Counted from the stretch's first letter, positions 39,602-52,459 are shown. The stretch is 64,000 bases of DNA from Globisporangium splendens (GCA_006386115.1 VFIW01000023.1:1-64000); one strand, 5' to 3'. A program made the numbers and translations. The notes: generated by a model not told the origin, from the sequence alone.

Positions 39602-42600
39602 ATGACGGGTGCGAAGCGGGACCCAACGGAGCTCAGCAACAATAGCGCGTCGCCCTCTGCCAGCGACGCCAAGCGGCCGCGCCTGAGCCTCTCGGGCGGC
39701 GCCAAGGCCGAGCCGACGACGTTCGCGGACGACCTGCAGAATATGGCGCCTGTCGCCACCAAGGCGAGCGCGTGGAAGCGCCGACCAGTGGGTGCCATCG
39801 ACCCGCGCGAGCGCGACCTGGCGTTCCAGTGGATCGACATCGACATGTACGACGGCGCGCCGCTGGCAACCAACCCGAAGGCTGGTGAGCCTGTGCCGGG
39901 CCTCGTCGCGAACGCCAACGGCACGAGCAACCAGAACGCGGCCATCATCCGACTCTACGGCGTCACGGAGGAAGGCAACAGCGTCATGATGCACGTCCAC
40001 GGCGTGCTCCCGTACTTCTACGTCGTGTGTCCTGATACGTTTGACGATGCGCGCTGTGGCGACGTGCGCAAAGCGCTCGAGGCGACGCTCTCCCAGCGCG
40101 ATCGCGATGGCAGCGACGTGACGCGCGTCGTGGGAGTTCAAGTCGTGAAAGACAAGATGTCCATCTACGGATACCAGTTCGACAGAGCCATCAAGTTGTG
40201 GAAGGTGTACCTGAGCATGCCCTCGTACGTGCCAAAGCTGCGCACGGTGCTCGAAACCGGACTGACGCTTCCAGGTAAAGTGCCGTGATGTTCTCTTGCT
40301 GCTCAGTACTATTTATTACGAGGGTCTAATTATTGTCTAAATGCATGCATGCAGGTTGCGAGTTCCGCTCCTACCAGACGTACGAGAGCAACGTGCCGTT
40401 TATTCTGCGGTTCATGATCGACCAGGACATCAATGGCTGCAATTGGCTCGAAGCCCCGCGCGGCACGTACTCGGTGCGCAGCGTCGCGCACAAGAAGTCG
40501 CTCTGCCAGATCGAGATCGACATCGTGTACAACAACGTGGTCAGTCACGCGCCCGAGGGTAAGTGGAGCAAGCTCGCGCCGTTCCGTATTCTGAGTTTCG
40601 ATATCGAGTGCATGGGCCGCAAGGGCCACTTCCCAGAAGCCGAGCAGGTGATTAAGCAAAACTTTGTTGCAATTTGACAAAGTGCTAATGTTTGCCTCCT
40701 TATGTATGAACAGGATCCTGTGATTCAAATCGCGAACGTGCTGCAAGAGCAGGGATCGGACGTGCCCATTCTCCGCAACGTGTTCGTGCTCGACACGTGC
40801 AAACCGATCGTCGGCGCGCACGTGATGGAGTTTGAGCGCGAGAGCGAGCTGCTTGAGAAGTGGGCCGCGTTTGTGCGCGAAGTGGACCCGGACATCGTCA
40901 CGGGCTACAACATCGACAACTTTGATATCCCGTACATCCTGAACCGCGGTAAAGCGCTCAAGCTGCAGAAATTCAACTGCATTGGCCGTCTCGCCAACAC
41001 GTGCGTGCTCTCTGCGCGTGTGCTAATGCCATGGTTATTGTTGTTGGAGTACTGACAATTCATTTGTATTTATCTATTTGCAGCCCGGCGTATATGGAAA
41101 AGAAAACGTTTAGCTCGGCGCAATATGGAAAAAGCGAGAACGTGAAGACCACGGTGCACGGACGCTGCATGTTCGACCTGCTGCCGATCATGCGTCGTAG
41201 CCAGCAGCTGAGTTCGTACTCGCTGAACTCCGTCAGTGCTGCGTTCCTTGGTCAACAAAAGGAAGATGTACCCCACGGCATCATCAGTGATCTCCAGCAA
41301 GGCACGGACGACGATCGCCATCGTCTCGCGGTCTATTGTCTCAAAGATGCGTACCTGCCGCTGCGGCTTCTGGACAAGCTCTCGTACCTGGTCAACTACA
41401 TTGAAATGGCGCGTGTGACGGGTGTCCCGATCGACTTTTTGATCGAGCGCGGCCAGCAGATCAAAGTGTACTCGATGCTTCTGCGAAAATGCAAGAACGC
41501 TGCGCTCGTCGTGCCGACGCTGCCGCGTGCCCAGGGCGATGATGCCGGGTACGAAGGCGCGACGGTCATTGACCCCATGAAGGCGTACTACTCGGTACCA
41601 ATCGCGACGCTGGATTTTGCGTCGCTGTACCCGTCGATCATGCAGGCGTACAACCTGTGCTACTCGACGCTCGTGGCGCCGGGCGATGTGTCCAAGATTC
41701 CCGAAGCGGAACTCCACAAATCGCCATCGGGCGATGTGTTTGTCACGAGCAAGCGCAAGAAAGGCATTCTGCCGATGATTTTCGAGGAACTTTTGGCTGC
41801 GAGAAAGCAAGCGAAGCGCGATATGAATGCCGCAACCGACCCGATGCAGAAGGTCGTGCAAAACGGGCGTCAGCTCGCGTTGAAGGTCAGTGCCAACTCG
41901 GTGTACGGGTTCACGGGTGCGAACGTCGGGCAGCTGCCGTGCATTCCGATCGCATCGAGTGTCACGGCGTATGGGCGTCAGCTTTTGTACCGCACGCGGG
42001 AGGAAGTCGAGCGCGTGTACACGGTCGCGAACGGCTACAAGGCTGACGCACAAGTCGTGTACGGTGATACGGATTCGGTCATGGTCAAGTTTGGCGTGGA
42101 CACCGTGGAAGAGGCGATGCCGCTGGCCGAAGACGCCGCGCGCCGCGTGTCCGAGATCTTCCCCAACCCGATCCAGCTCGAGTTCGAGAAGGTGTACTTC
42201 CCGTACCTGCTCATGAACAAGAAGCGTTACGCCGGGCTGCTGTGGACGAAGCCGGAGAAGTATGACAAGCTGGACTCGAAGGGCCTCGAAACGGTGCGAC
42301 GTGATAACTGCCTGCTGGTGCGTCGCATGGTCGAGTCGGTGTTGCGGAAAATTCTCATCGATCGCGACGTCCCTGGCGCGATCTCGTACACGAAGCACAT
42401 CATTTCCGACCTGCTGCAGAACAAGATCGACATTTCGCTACTTGTGATCACGAAAGGACTGAAAAAGACTGTGGACCAGGATGATTACAAGGTCAAGCAG
42501 GCGCACACGGAGCTCGCGGAGCGGATGCGGAAACGCGACCCTGGCTCGGCGCCGGCGCTCGGCGAGCGTATCGCGTACGTGATCATCGACAAGGGCAAGG

Positions 42601-43127
42601 CCACGCCGCTGTACGAGAAAGCTGAAGACCCGGTGTTCGCGCTCGAGAACAACGTGCCGATCGACTGCGATTACTACCTGAAGCAGCAGCTGCAGAACCC
42701 GCTGGAGCGTATCTTCGAGCCGATCATCGGGCTCAGCAAGGTCAAATCCGATCTCCTGAACGGCGACCACACGCGGAAGCGCTCGAAGCCCGGGCTCAAG
42801 CAGAACTCAGGCGGCATGATGAACTTTGCCGTGAAGAAGCTCAAGTGTCTCGGGTGCAAGGCGCCTCTGAACGGCACAGGCGCGCTCTGCCGCAGCTGCA
42901 TCGAAAACGAAGCCGACGTGTTCACCAAGCAGCTCGAGTCGGTGAACGAGCTCGAGCACCTCTTTGCGCGGCTCTGGACGCAGTGCCAGAACTGCCAGGG
43001 CAGTCTGCACCAGGACGTGCTTTGCACGAGTCGCGATTGCCCCATTTTCTACAAACGCATCAAGGTGCAGAAGGACCTGGGCGAGGCGCAAACGGGACTC
43101 GAGCGCTTCCAGTCCGTCGAGTGGTAA
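39602..43127 (+). CDS. POLD1: DNA polymerase delta catalytic subunit
   Basis: Four exons, 39602-40274, 40355-40647, 40714-41000 and 41084-43127, join in frame to 1098 residues; introns are 80, 66 and 83 nt with GT-AG ends. B-family replicative polymerase. Exonuclease motifs: [10 protein letters not shown] (~306), [10 protein letters not shown] (~387) and YCLKDA (~502). Polymerase motifs: [11 protein letters not shown] (A, ~594), [13 protein letters not shown] (B, ~684) and YGDTDS (C, ~743), all catalytic carboxylates present. C-terminal cysteine clusters C-x2-C...C-x2-C at ~1005 (CysA zinc site) and ~1052 (CysB, the 4Fe-4S site of delta). Length matches eukaryotic POLD1. The N-terminus carries a KRPRL basic motif, possibly an NLS. 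The start is the first in-frame ATG of a good N-terminal exon. A single-copy core replication gene, so the retroelement block is chromosomal. Confidence 0.97.
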
Positions 43128-43859
43128 CCATTTGACAAGTCCAGCATGACAAGGTTGCTGAGAAAGTGCAACACGAGACAACGGATGGATGGACACCAGA
43201 CGAAGAGCTGCACAAGTGAAGAGCTACTTTACGAACCAGAAAAGCAGCATATTGTGCATATCTTTGTGCCGCGTTTCTTATGACACAACACAAAGATGCT
43301 ACGCCAGCCAACCACTACATAAGTTTATATATAAAAAAGCGCATCTTTTGCGAGTTGCCTTGAATAGAACGACCTTGACGTGTCTGTTAGTGCAACGCCA
43401 TCCCCGAAACAAAATGAAGATCGTCACATACTCATTAAACACGTTTACCCTCGGAAACTTTGTACCCATGTTGCACTTTGGGGTCTTATGGTTCGTTTTG
43501 TTTTCTTTTTTCCCCTGATGTGATAAATATGAAACCGAAGGAGCAAGCCACGCGATCTTTTCCGCCCTTGTCATCCTGAGCGACCCGTTTGTGGAGATTC
43601 TGTCGTTTATGTAAGCGCCTGAACGCCCTCGCACGACTTGATTCTTCTGTATCACACGCAGGCATTTAGGACCGAACAAAGTCCTGATGATGGGAGAAAA
43701 TACACAAACACCAGCGTGGCTCTTATGGAAAGAAACAACCTGACGGCACCATTTTCTTTTCCGACACCTAAACGCTGATAAAGCCGAGAGAAGCAGGCGG
43801 CTCTTATGAGATGATGCACACCTCCAAATGAGGTTATTCTTCCACATGACGCAGTAAGC
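43128..43859. other. Intergenic region 3' of POLD1
   Basis: No supported gene. Open frames here lack domain features and cross AT-rich sequence. Confidence 0.5.
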
Positions 43860-44345
43860 AATCGAATCCATATTCGATGAAGAGGAATCTATTAACCACA
43901 GTTTGAGGTTTCCAGAAATCGATCAGTCTGCCTGAAAATATAGGGCGTCTAGACTGATCAATGCATACATGATCGAGATGCAAGTATTCTTGAACTTGAG
44001 ATCGTCGCTGGGCAGCCATCCCCGATGAGGACGCCGCGAGTTTGCTCGTGGACTTCGCGTCCATTGCTGTGTTGGCGAGGGAGTCGGTTGCTTGGTTCTG
44101 GTTCCTTCGAGCGTGCGTCCAATGGATGCCATTGAATCCACGTGTGAATCGTAGAATCTCGTCAATCTCCGGAATCAGGTTTTGGCTCTTGATCTGGATT
44201 TTGCCTTGACAGTGTTCAATGAGTATCTGGCTGTCCCAATGATTGCTGCTGTCGTTGTGGCTGGGTCGTTTTCAAGTACAACTGCTGCTAAGCCCAGTCG
44301 CAGCGCGTGTACTTCGCAGTCGAATCCATATTCAGCAGGACCAAC
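43860..44345 (-). pseudogene. RNase H domain fossil of a retroelement
   Basis: Minus-strand translation shows GLAAVVLEND then, after a frame change near 44230, DSQILIEHCQG, ...LIPEIDEILRF, IHWTHARRNQNQATDSLAN. The order D-S-Q, H-x-R-x2-N-x2-A-x-D-S-L-A-N is that of retroelement-type RNase H1. It is short, frameshifted and without neighbouring RT, so it is a decayed remnant. Confidence 0.6.
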
Positions 44346-46381
44346 GATTTATTTATCGAAGATCACCTCAGCATTAGCATTTACCCTCAAAACTGAATAC
44401 GTCCGAGCTTATCCGGATGGGGAATCAGCATGCTGCTGTTGCTGCGAAGCAGTTGTACAAACAGATTCCACACCTACTGTCCGTGTCACACCTGCCGTTT
44501 GTCAAAGGGTGTGCTGTTTTCGATTTTTCTCAAAAGCAAAAACTGTTTTGCCTCTCGAAACGATCTTTGGAACCCAGTGTAAAAGAATCGCCCCTCTCAC
44601 CTTGCGCCGACACACTTTCTCCAAGTGGTCTTGTGTTCCCCTGCATTTCGTCAGTTTGTGAATTTATCAGGAGGGTGACGGCAGCCTCCGAACGAACTAT
44701 CCGACCGTTACAGCAGATACTCGCGGAGATTCCGCAAACAGCATGCTGCATATCTCTCCGCTCTGTGTTCTTTTCATACATCGTCTTGTTCCGCCATTGG
44801 CTGCGTATAAATAAACGAACCCACATGCATCCTGATCTGAAAGATCTGTGAGATGTCCCTGCGTCAAATAAATAGACAAACAAACGAAAAAATAAACTAA
44901 TAAATGAATGAATCCATTAATCAATCCGTCAAGCCTTGCAAAAGTTGACAAGTTTTTCAATATGCTATGTACGGAGTCCTGACTCAGGGCAAAGCTGCCA
45001 TTAGGCTTCTGGTGCCGAGTGCGAGTTCAGACTCTTTGACGTTGGCCAAGGGAGATGCTTCATGGCATGGATCTCTCTTCCCAGCTGCCAGCTTGACCTC
45101 ACTCTTTATGACTTGACTCTTTTCTGTGTATACAGTCCATCCTCCACTCAGAGCCACTACTGTCTCTCAGTACCCTGTTCAATACGATTGAATCATATAA
45201 GAATGGACACTCGAGACGAGGGTGGGACAACTGAATTTGGTGATTGTGATGGTCACGAGGAAACGCATTCGTTGTGTCAACCAGTACAGTGAGGCAAAGA
45301 AGTAGCTTAAATTAGTAGTGAGAGGGTGATGGGAGTCTGAGGTAGATGCAATACCCATTATTTCTGATTTGTACTACTGTGGCTCTAAATGGAGGATGGA
45401 TTGCATTCACAAGCGCGTGGTGCTCGCGAGGAAGCTTTCTGTTCACCATTCCGTTTCACAATCTGTGACTTGCTGGCGGAAAGAAAAAGGAGAGGAGATG
45501 GACGAAGGGAAGGTTTGCAATTATGGGTGGAAGAATGCATACCTAAGCATGTTCATGTGAGACCACACTCCGAAAGCCAAAAGGCAAAAAGCAAAACCAA
45601 AAAGTACAAAACGGCACTTTCCCTCTGGTTGTATCAGTTCAGCAGACCCGAGACGCCGTCCTGAACTTTTGTGCACTTTTTGTATAAGCATGTGAGTTTT
45701 TTTTTCTTCTTTTCTTCCACAATGCAGTCACTATGTAAAGCATTCCTTGTGGATGTGACGGTGTGTGTGGCGGGGTTTCTCCATAACATAAAAACAAAAT
45801 GCAAGCGGCAGGCAGGTATCCTATCACAGATCAACATATGCACATTGCAGTGGATTAATTTGCGATAGCTTCAGGATGTCGTGTTCGCTTTTGACGCAAC
45901 ACAATGTACCTCGCTTAAACTCAGGCATTCTGCATTACAAGTTTTTGTTCCTGCAAATTTGCTGTTGCCCATCGCATGCATGCTGCAAATTTACTGTGAT
46001 TTGGTAATTGTAACGGCAAGTGAGCCCATCCACACACGATCTTTATCGGCCAATGAACGGCGTCCCCTACCCACATGTATGACGACAAAAAGAGCAGCAT
46101 CACCTCTCCCCTCTGTCGCCTCGCCGACGCAAGAGACTCGGCAGCAGGAGAACAGCGTTCTTCTCTTCCTCACTTTGGAAATTCAACCAGCAGCCAACCC
46201 ACGCAACCAACAAACAGCAAACAGCGCACCAACTCGGCTGTCTTTGTTGTGCAACACATCGCAACCAGCATCGACAAGGCAACCCCGACAAGTGTGCAAG
46301 CCAGCCCTCATTGACAACCGCGTTTACCGACAAACCACAGCATTCACTCTCGTGTGCCGACAAGTCCTGTTTGCAGCAAAC
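44346..46381. other. Intergenic region
   Basis: About 2 kb, mostly AT-rich. No credible ORF, tRNA or repeat found. The part from ~45881 is open in the frame of the next gene and could be 5' UTR or an extended N-terminus. Confidence 0.45.
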
Positions 46382-48328
46382 ATGCCGAATACCGGCAAGA
46401 GCCATTGGTTACACCCGCACGCGTACACCCTGCGCGACAAATCGCAACGGCCTCGGCCAGTCATAGCCGTGACACATAATAGCGCCACCAGTAATGCGTA
46501 TATGACGATGCCATCTTCGTACATGGCACACGGCAGCAGCGCTCCGTACGCGTCTGCAGACACGCATGCGGGTCACCAGCACCGCCAGCACGGCTACAGC
46601 GCCGCGGACTCCAATACCAGCGACGAGAGCGCATTCCTCCGGAGCGCCCAGCACCAACAGCAGCTCCACCAGATGCACGAGAAGCTGCCCAGCGCCGCGT
46701 GGCGAGACGAGATCGGTCACTGCGCGCGCGCCATGGAGCAGCGACTGCCGCTCGTCCGCGGCGTCAAGCGGCCGGCGCCTACGGGCAGCAGCAGTTCGAG
46801 TCCCAGTCCTAGTCATCGTCATCGCAGCAGTTATAGCAGTGGCCGCACGCCTCCAGCGTACGAGAGTGAGAGCTCATCCGACTTCCCAAGCCACAGCCAG
46901 AACCAGCAGCAGGCTCCGCTCTGCGCGCCCGTGTCGCTGCCGACGCTCTCGTGTCTTCTGCAGCGCACGAGCGCGGCACCCGTGACCCTGGGAACCAGCC
47001 AGACAGCAGCAGCGCCGCTGTACAAGCGACAGCGCATGTTTGCAGCTCCGCCGCTGCGTGCGACCAACGACGACCTCATTGGCGCCGACACGGAGCGCCT
47101 GCGCCGCATCCTTGACGAAGAAGTCGCGTTCTACAACCAGCGCTCCTCGCGCGTCCAGAATCAAGACCAAGGTCACCAGCAGTTTCAATTGGACGCCGCG
47201 TCTCGCGCTCAGGAGTGTGTCGTCCACGTTTCAAACACACTGCGCCGTAACGAGGATGACCATGAAGCACGACGACCTTCAGGCTATCAGTCCTCGTCCT
47301 CCAGACCGTTCTTGAGAGGCTCGGAGTCCTTTGACATGGAACACAAACGACTGAGTGAGTCGTCGTTGACCTCATCCTGCTCTCCAGGCAGCAGCGACGC
47401 CGCCAGTCCGCCAGCGTATCCCACGAAGAAGCCGATGCCACCGCGTTCGCCCAAGTATTCTACATCACAACAGCAGCAAATGCCATCGATGCAGCAGCAA
47501 CGAGATTCTCGCCACCACCGCGAGTCTCGTATGCTCTCGAGACGCTACGAGGAGGAGCAGGACCGATCGCGTCGCGTACTTCCACGGTCCACCGCGAATC
47601 CCTGCACGATCGATCGCTTGGATCATGACGAAGAAGACAACCAGGACGACGAGGACAACAAGGAAGACCACGATGCGCGTGGAGACTCGTATCGCAACCA
47701 CATGCCGAGTACGCCGCCACCATCGTCCACGTCCTCATTCCGGTACCCTATGGACCGCCACCACGACGCTGCGGTGAGGCTCGTAGAGGAGCGCAGCCCG
47801 AGCAAACACGAGTCGGTCACCAAGCTGCTGCTCAAGTCGAAGGAGTTTTTGCAGGCCAAGAGCCTCGTGCGCAACCGGAACAACGAGATCGACTGGGTGG
47901 CCACGTTCCTCAACGTCGGCTTCGAGAGCAGCAGCATCTACTCGCTCATGTGTCCGCTGCGGAAAGGCCGCTGGAAGGTCGAGGAGGAAAAGTACACGAT
48001 GGAGCTACTAAAGCTGATTGAGAGCGGCACGATCCGATTGCGCCACGGCCAGAGCATCCGCAGCTTCGTGGCCAAGAAGCTGCACAGCGACGACATGCGT
48101 GTGCTCAAGAAGCTGAGCAACTGCAAGATGTTCCACTTTGCGCGGCTCATCACGCCGCAGATGGCAGACGAGGACGAGATCGACGAGTCGGTGGCCGGTG
48201 CTGTGCAGAGCCTCGAGCGGCTCCGCAAGCTGCACAGCGAGTTTCTGCGGTCGGTGCAGCTCGAGGCGCTCGTGGCCGTGCGCAAGTACCTCAGCGACAG
48301 CTCCATCCGCGAACTGCTCAATGGCTGA
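46382..48328 (+). CDS. Uncharacterised low-complexity protein with RKGRW/SANT-like C-terminal domain
   Basis: 648 residues from the ATG at 46382; earlier in-frame ATGs (46079, 45881) are possible. The first ~480 residues are Ser/Gln/His/Arg-rich and low-complexity, probably disordered. Around residues 480-590 lies a compact conserved-looking region: FLQAKSLVRNRN, then LRKGRWKVEEEKYTMELLKL and SIRSFVAKKLHSDDMRVLKK, then a helical C-terminus. The [RK]-G-x-W-x-x-E-E-E-x-Y pattern with a later S-x-R-x-F-[LV]-x-x-K-L recalls a SANT/Myb-like module that I associate with stramenopile nuclear proteins; family name not certain. Single exon. Likely nuclear regulator, by inference only. Confidence 0.7.
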   Translation: MPNTGKSHWLHPHAYTLRDKSQRPRPVIAVTHNSATSNAYMTMPSSYMAHGSSAPYASADTHAGHQHRQHGYSAADSNTSDESAFLRSAQHQQQLHQMHEKLPSAAWRDEIGHCARAMEQRLPLVRGVKRPAPTGSSSSSPSPSHRHRSSYSSGRTPPAYESESSSDFPSHSQNQQQAPLCAPVSLPTLSCLLQRTSAAPVTLGTSQTAAAPLYKRQRMFAAPPLRATNDDLIGADTERLRRILDEEVAFYNQRSSRVQNQDQGHQQFQLDAASRAQECVVHVSNTLRRNEDDHEARRPSGYQSSSSRPFLRGSESFDMEHKRLSESSLTSSCSPGSSDAASPPAYPTKKPMPPRSPKYSTSQQQQMPSMQQQRDSRHHRESRMLSRRYEEEQDRSRRVLPRSTANPCTIDRLDHDEEDNQDDEDNKEDHDARGDSYRNHMPSTPPPSSTSSFRYPMDRHHDAAVRLVEERSPSKHESVTKLLLKSKEFLQAKSLVRNRNNEIDWVATFLNVGFESSSIYSLMCPLRKGRWKVEEEKYTMELLKLIESGTIRLRHGQSIRSFVAKKLHSDDMRVLKKLSNCKMFHFARLITPQMADEDEIDESVAGAVQSLERLRKLHSEFLRSVQLEALVAVRKYLSDSSIRELLNG

Positions 48329-48697
48329 GCCTAAGGATCCTTTTTTTTATCCTTATTATTTATTGCTGGCTGGATAGGAAGGGGAACAAAAAGCAAGACG
48401 ACGATAAAGCAGAAGCGTATAAAGAGACTAGTATATAAGCACCAGTGTGTGGATTATTGTAAAACACAAGCAGATTCTTTATTCCTAAGTGACGTGCTTT
48501 TGCTTATATATTCCGTCGATGTGTAAGTGAAGACACATGTGCGAACGGGAAGCGGGGTTTCCACAAAACTCAAAACGCATTGCACACCAAAATCCGTTAT
48601 ATTCGTCTCCTTTTCCATATTCCTTCTGCGTTTTTCCATGTTCCCAATATTTGTTTGCTATATTTCTCCAAGCACACGCTCATTTTTTCTTCTAGCC
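48329..48697. other. Convergent intergenic region
   Basis: Between the ends of two converging genes; AT-rich with T runs. No gene seen. Confidence 0.5.
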
Positions 48698-51600
48698 TCA
48701 TCTCTGAGGCACCATGTTGAGCAGTACGATCACGACCGAGACGTTGTCCGACGAGCCTGAGCGGATCGCCAGGTTCGCGAGCGAATGACTCGCTTGCTGT
48801 AAGTGCCATAAACAACACACAAAAGACAAGTCTCACGTGAGTAAACCACGGAAATGTAAAGACGCATGCGATCACCGTACCTGGGCCGAGTAGCCTTCAT
48901 TGAGCCGCGCAGCGACATGCCTCACGGCCTCTTTGCTCGTGATCGTATCCCAGAGTCCGTCACACGCAAGGATCAGGAACTCAAACTCGGGCGTGATCTC
49001 TATTTCCTGCTCATGAAAGCACAGATTTCATATTCCGTAAACGATTTGCCAGCTTCTAACATTCCATAATCTAAACACTGCCACGTACCTGAAACTCGGG
49101 TACTGCGATGATCAGGTCGCCGTGGAACTCGCGGTCGTGGCCCTCGGGGAACGCCCAGTACTCGTAGTTCGAGAGCGACTCGCCCTTGTAATCAATGTCG
49201 CCGATGGCCCGCGACACGGCGAGTTCGCCGTTCACGCGAAAGATGTTGACCCACTGGACCACACGGCCGGCGCGCTGCTGGATCTCCGGGTCACTCAGAT
49301 CCATCGAGTGCAGCTTCGACATGTGCAGCTCGCGTTCCTCGCGCACCCATCCACCGCGAGACTCGATGCGCTCGCGCTCATCGACGCGTCCGGGCGTCTG
49401 CTCTTCGATGATATCGAGCGCCTGCCCGCCGATGCTCGCGACGGCGCGGCTGTCGCCAATGTTGGCCGTCAACAGTCGATTCCCACGGATAAGCACGACG
49501 GCGGCAGTTGTGCCATCACTTAGAGACTAATAGAGGAGAAGCCCAGACACAGAAGTTAGCCTAGGATTTGGACGTGAGATAAAGAGCCCAAGTAGACAGC
49601 ACATACCTCATTTGCAGCGATTTCTAAAAACTCCGTGTCGATCTGCTGGAAGCATTCCTCAAACGCTGATCGCGCATCCATCATAAACGCCTCATGTGCG
49701 CGCAGATACGATAGCAGCCGCTGTTCGGAGAATTTCGCCGCCTACAAAATAGCAAGACAGCGCATTAGGATGAGCGAGAACCTCACCAAAAGAGACGATG
49801 TCACAAAACGTACCCGGACGCCACTGTGGCCGTCAAAGAGCATGTAGATCGACTGTTTCTGGTGCCACCCGCTCTCGCCAAAATGCGCATTCAGGTCCGG
49901 GATGCAACTGCACACGTCCTCCATGGATTTGCGCACGCCAATGAGCGACGTCACGCCGTGGACGTCGTCGCCTATACTATAACTATCGGTGTCTTCGAAG
50001 AAGAGCGTGTCGGAAAACGACTCGCGCGTGTTGTTGCTTTGCGGAACTGCGCCAAATGACGACAGATCGAGCGAGTTCCGTGCCGAGGACGAGGAAACGA
50101 AACCTTCGCGCTGGTTTGGCGGTACCCAGCGGCCTGGCGTCGGCGCCGGCATGGCTTCAGAGGATGCCGGAGGAGACGAAGACGGATAGTCCTCTGGAGG
50201 CGGTGCTGCTGGGGTCGCGGAGCTTCGATTTCGGAGAAACCGAGGCACCCATTTGCCTGTGGCCACGGGAGGCGACAGTGTCTGCAATAAGGCTGGCGAA
50301 GAATCTAAGCCGCTGAGGACACCAGAGTTGCTCCGCATCGTCACCAAGTCGTCATTATCATCGTCACTTTCGTCGCCTTTTGTTTCTTCGTGGTACTCTT
50401 CTCGTATTGCTGGGACTTCGGGCACGTCATCTAACGGATCGAAAGCGAACATGGTCGCAAGTGGACTGCGTGGTCCGTGGAAGCTGCTGAAACTCATGGG
50501 GCTCGTGGCGCGGCGTGGACTCGTGCGCTGCTGCGTTGGGTACTCGCCGTTGGAGGACGAGCCGTCGGAGAAGCTGTCCGAGCCGAAGAAGAAGCCGCCG
50601 CTCGCACGGCCGCGGTAGAAGTCGTCCATCACGGACGACGACGCCGCGTACACGTCCATCGATTCCTGGTAGTCGTACGAGACGCTGCGGTGCGCACGCG
50701 TCATGCTCTGTGTGGAAAATAATCATCAAAATATACACGGCGATATGGGTGAATATGGACACTTGTACAAGCACAAGATTGGTGCAAGGTTGAGGCTCGT
50801 ACCCGTCGTGAGAGACTATTACTGAGGCGATTTGGACGATGGTGTTCGGCCTGAGTATATATGGATATGGAATATGATAGCAGATAGAGGATAAGCAGGT
50901 TAACACCAGCATTGTGGCAAATGACGTCTTATATTAGCGTTTGTGATAGGAATAAGGAGATATGGACACGTACCTGGTTGCGTGTGAGCACCGAGATGAT
51001 GTTAGCAATGGATTTCTGGAAATTGAACAGCCAGTCGTGCATCTAAGCGAAAATACATAAAATAGGTCAGCCATGCATCCAAACTCACAGTTCTAATATA
51101 TGTAAACTCTTCCCATACCCGGTCTTTGCTCTCGGCGCGGAGAATGTAGCGCCGACTCTGCGTGCGGATCTGGAACGTCGCCACCCCAAAGTCCTTCTAC
51201 GCTCCCATTTTCCATCATAAAAAAAGAGTTTATCCGTATAGACACAAATGTTAGACACCAATCACCATTTTCAATATCTGTGTAGAGGCAAACATTTAAA
51301 GAAGACCAAGAGCGTACCGCTGTGGTGACCGAGTCGATGTCGGCGAGCTCGATGACACCGCAGACCGTGGCGTCGTTGAACACTTTGTCGCGCACATCGG
51401 ATTGGCTTTTATAGTAAAAGAGTTTGCTGTCGTTCATGACGAACCAGCGGCCCTTCCACAAGAACGGGTTCTCCGAGCTCTGTTTCTCCAGGTAGCCCTC
51501 CATGGTCTGCTGTCTATATGGCAATAAACAGATACAAGGTTGTTAGTATCTACAAAATTCAACACTCGGTAGTGCATATTCCATATTCCGTATGCCAGCA

Positions 51601-52102
51601 TTGTTCGTACTCAAAGTAGCGCGTGTAGTCCTCAAAGTTGCGCGGGCGAAAGTAACTCGCCGACTGCGGACCCATCGCTATTCCATATAACACACACATA
51701 CACATACAAAGGTTAAGTTGTCACATTCCATACAGCATCACATATATTTACACATAAACACACACCGACTGCGCTACTGAGTCGATCGTCGTCATCCTCG
51801 TTCGACGACGACGACGACGAGCTGGACGACGAGCGCCGGCCTCTGGACAGGAACTCCCGCGAGCGCGCGTGGTGGAACGCCGTCATGGACGACGCCACGG
51901 GCACGGGCACCGAGCCGGCGATCGGCGCATTCGAAGCGCTGGAGCTGCTGGTGGCGCTGCCTCCGCTGCGCATGCGTCGGTGGTGCGTCTGGCCAGTTGT
52001 CGCGACGCTGTCGTCCGCGGCGAAGGGTGAAGGCGCAGTCCATGCGGCCGAGGGCGCGCTCGCCTGCGCGGTCTGCCGCAGCAACTGCTCCAGCGTCGTC
52101 AT
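48698..52102 (-). CDS. PH domain-PP2C fusion protein phosphatase
   Basis: Ten exons: 52102-51766, 51677-51611, 51513-51318, 51196-51119, 51043-50975, 50707-49814, 49741-49607, 49526-49089, 49006-48881 and 48796-48698. All have GT-AG introns and phases agree, giving 812 residues. Residues 1-130 are Ser-rich. A PH domain spans ~138-245 (TMEGYLEKQ...WKGRWFVMND...YILRAESKDR-MHDWL). A disordered linker follows. A PP2C (PPM) domain starts ~500 with metal-site motifs RKSMED (~511), LFDGHSG (~541), NIGDSRA (~616), VSRAIGD (~702), CDGLWD (~753) and SDN (~797), all intact. Expected activity is Mg/Mn-dependent Ser/Thr dephosphorylation, possibly at membranes through the PH domain. The PP2C exon is preceded by an acceptor (CACAG) and joins the PH exons in phase 0, arguing for one gene; two genes remain possible. 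Confidence 0.88.
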
Positions 52103-52459
52103 CTTCCTTGTGTATGCTCTGGGAAGATTCGATTTAGTGCTGATCGCCTCTGGAACAGATATATGGCTTGTATGTATGTGGGAGGGTGTATTATTTGTTT
52201 GTTGGAGTTTTTTTTGTGTCGCGCTACATTTTGTGCCAGAGCTTCAAGCTTCAAATAGGACAATGATTGGTTGAAAGTGTATCAGTATGGACTCTGATTG
52301 GTGGAAAGAGGATTTGCCCACTCTCGCAGCAGCAACAAAATTCCATAAAGCAAAGCATGTGTGCGAAGAGAAAGAGAAAAGCACCAATTTGTACAGAGTG
52401 GGGGGGCTTTGTTTTTCAGATAAAGAAAAGAGGAGGTTAGCTTGATGAGCGCTTGCTTT
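52103..52459. other. Intergenic, upstream of the PH-PP2C gene
   Basis: 357 bp of mixed sequence with a G7 tract near 52401; tandem minus-strand genes on both sides. No gene seen. Confidence 0.5.

Noticed and set aside
43299..43871. 190-codon minus-strand ORF in the POLD1 3' region, and 63484-63900
   Set aside because: No domain, Cys/Phe/Arg-rich composition, and no supporting splice or start context.
50704..51524. PH domain gene and PP2C gene as two separate genes
   Set aside because: There is an acceptor site immediately before the supposed PP2C start and the PH exons end in the matching phase. No stop or terminator region separates them, though RNA evidence is needed.
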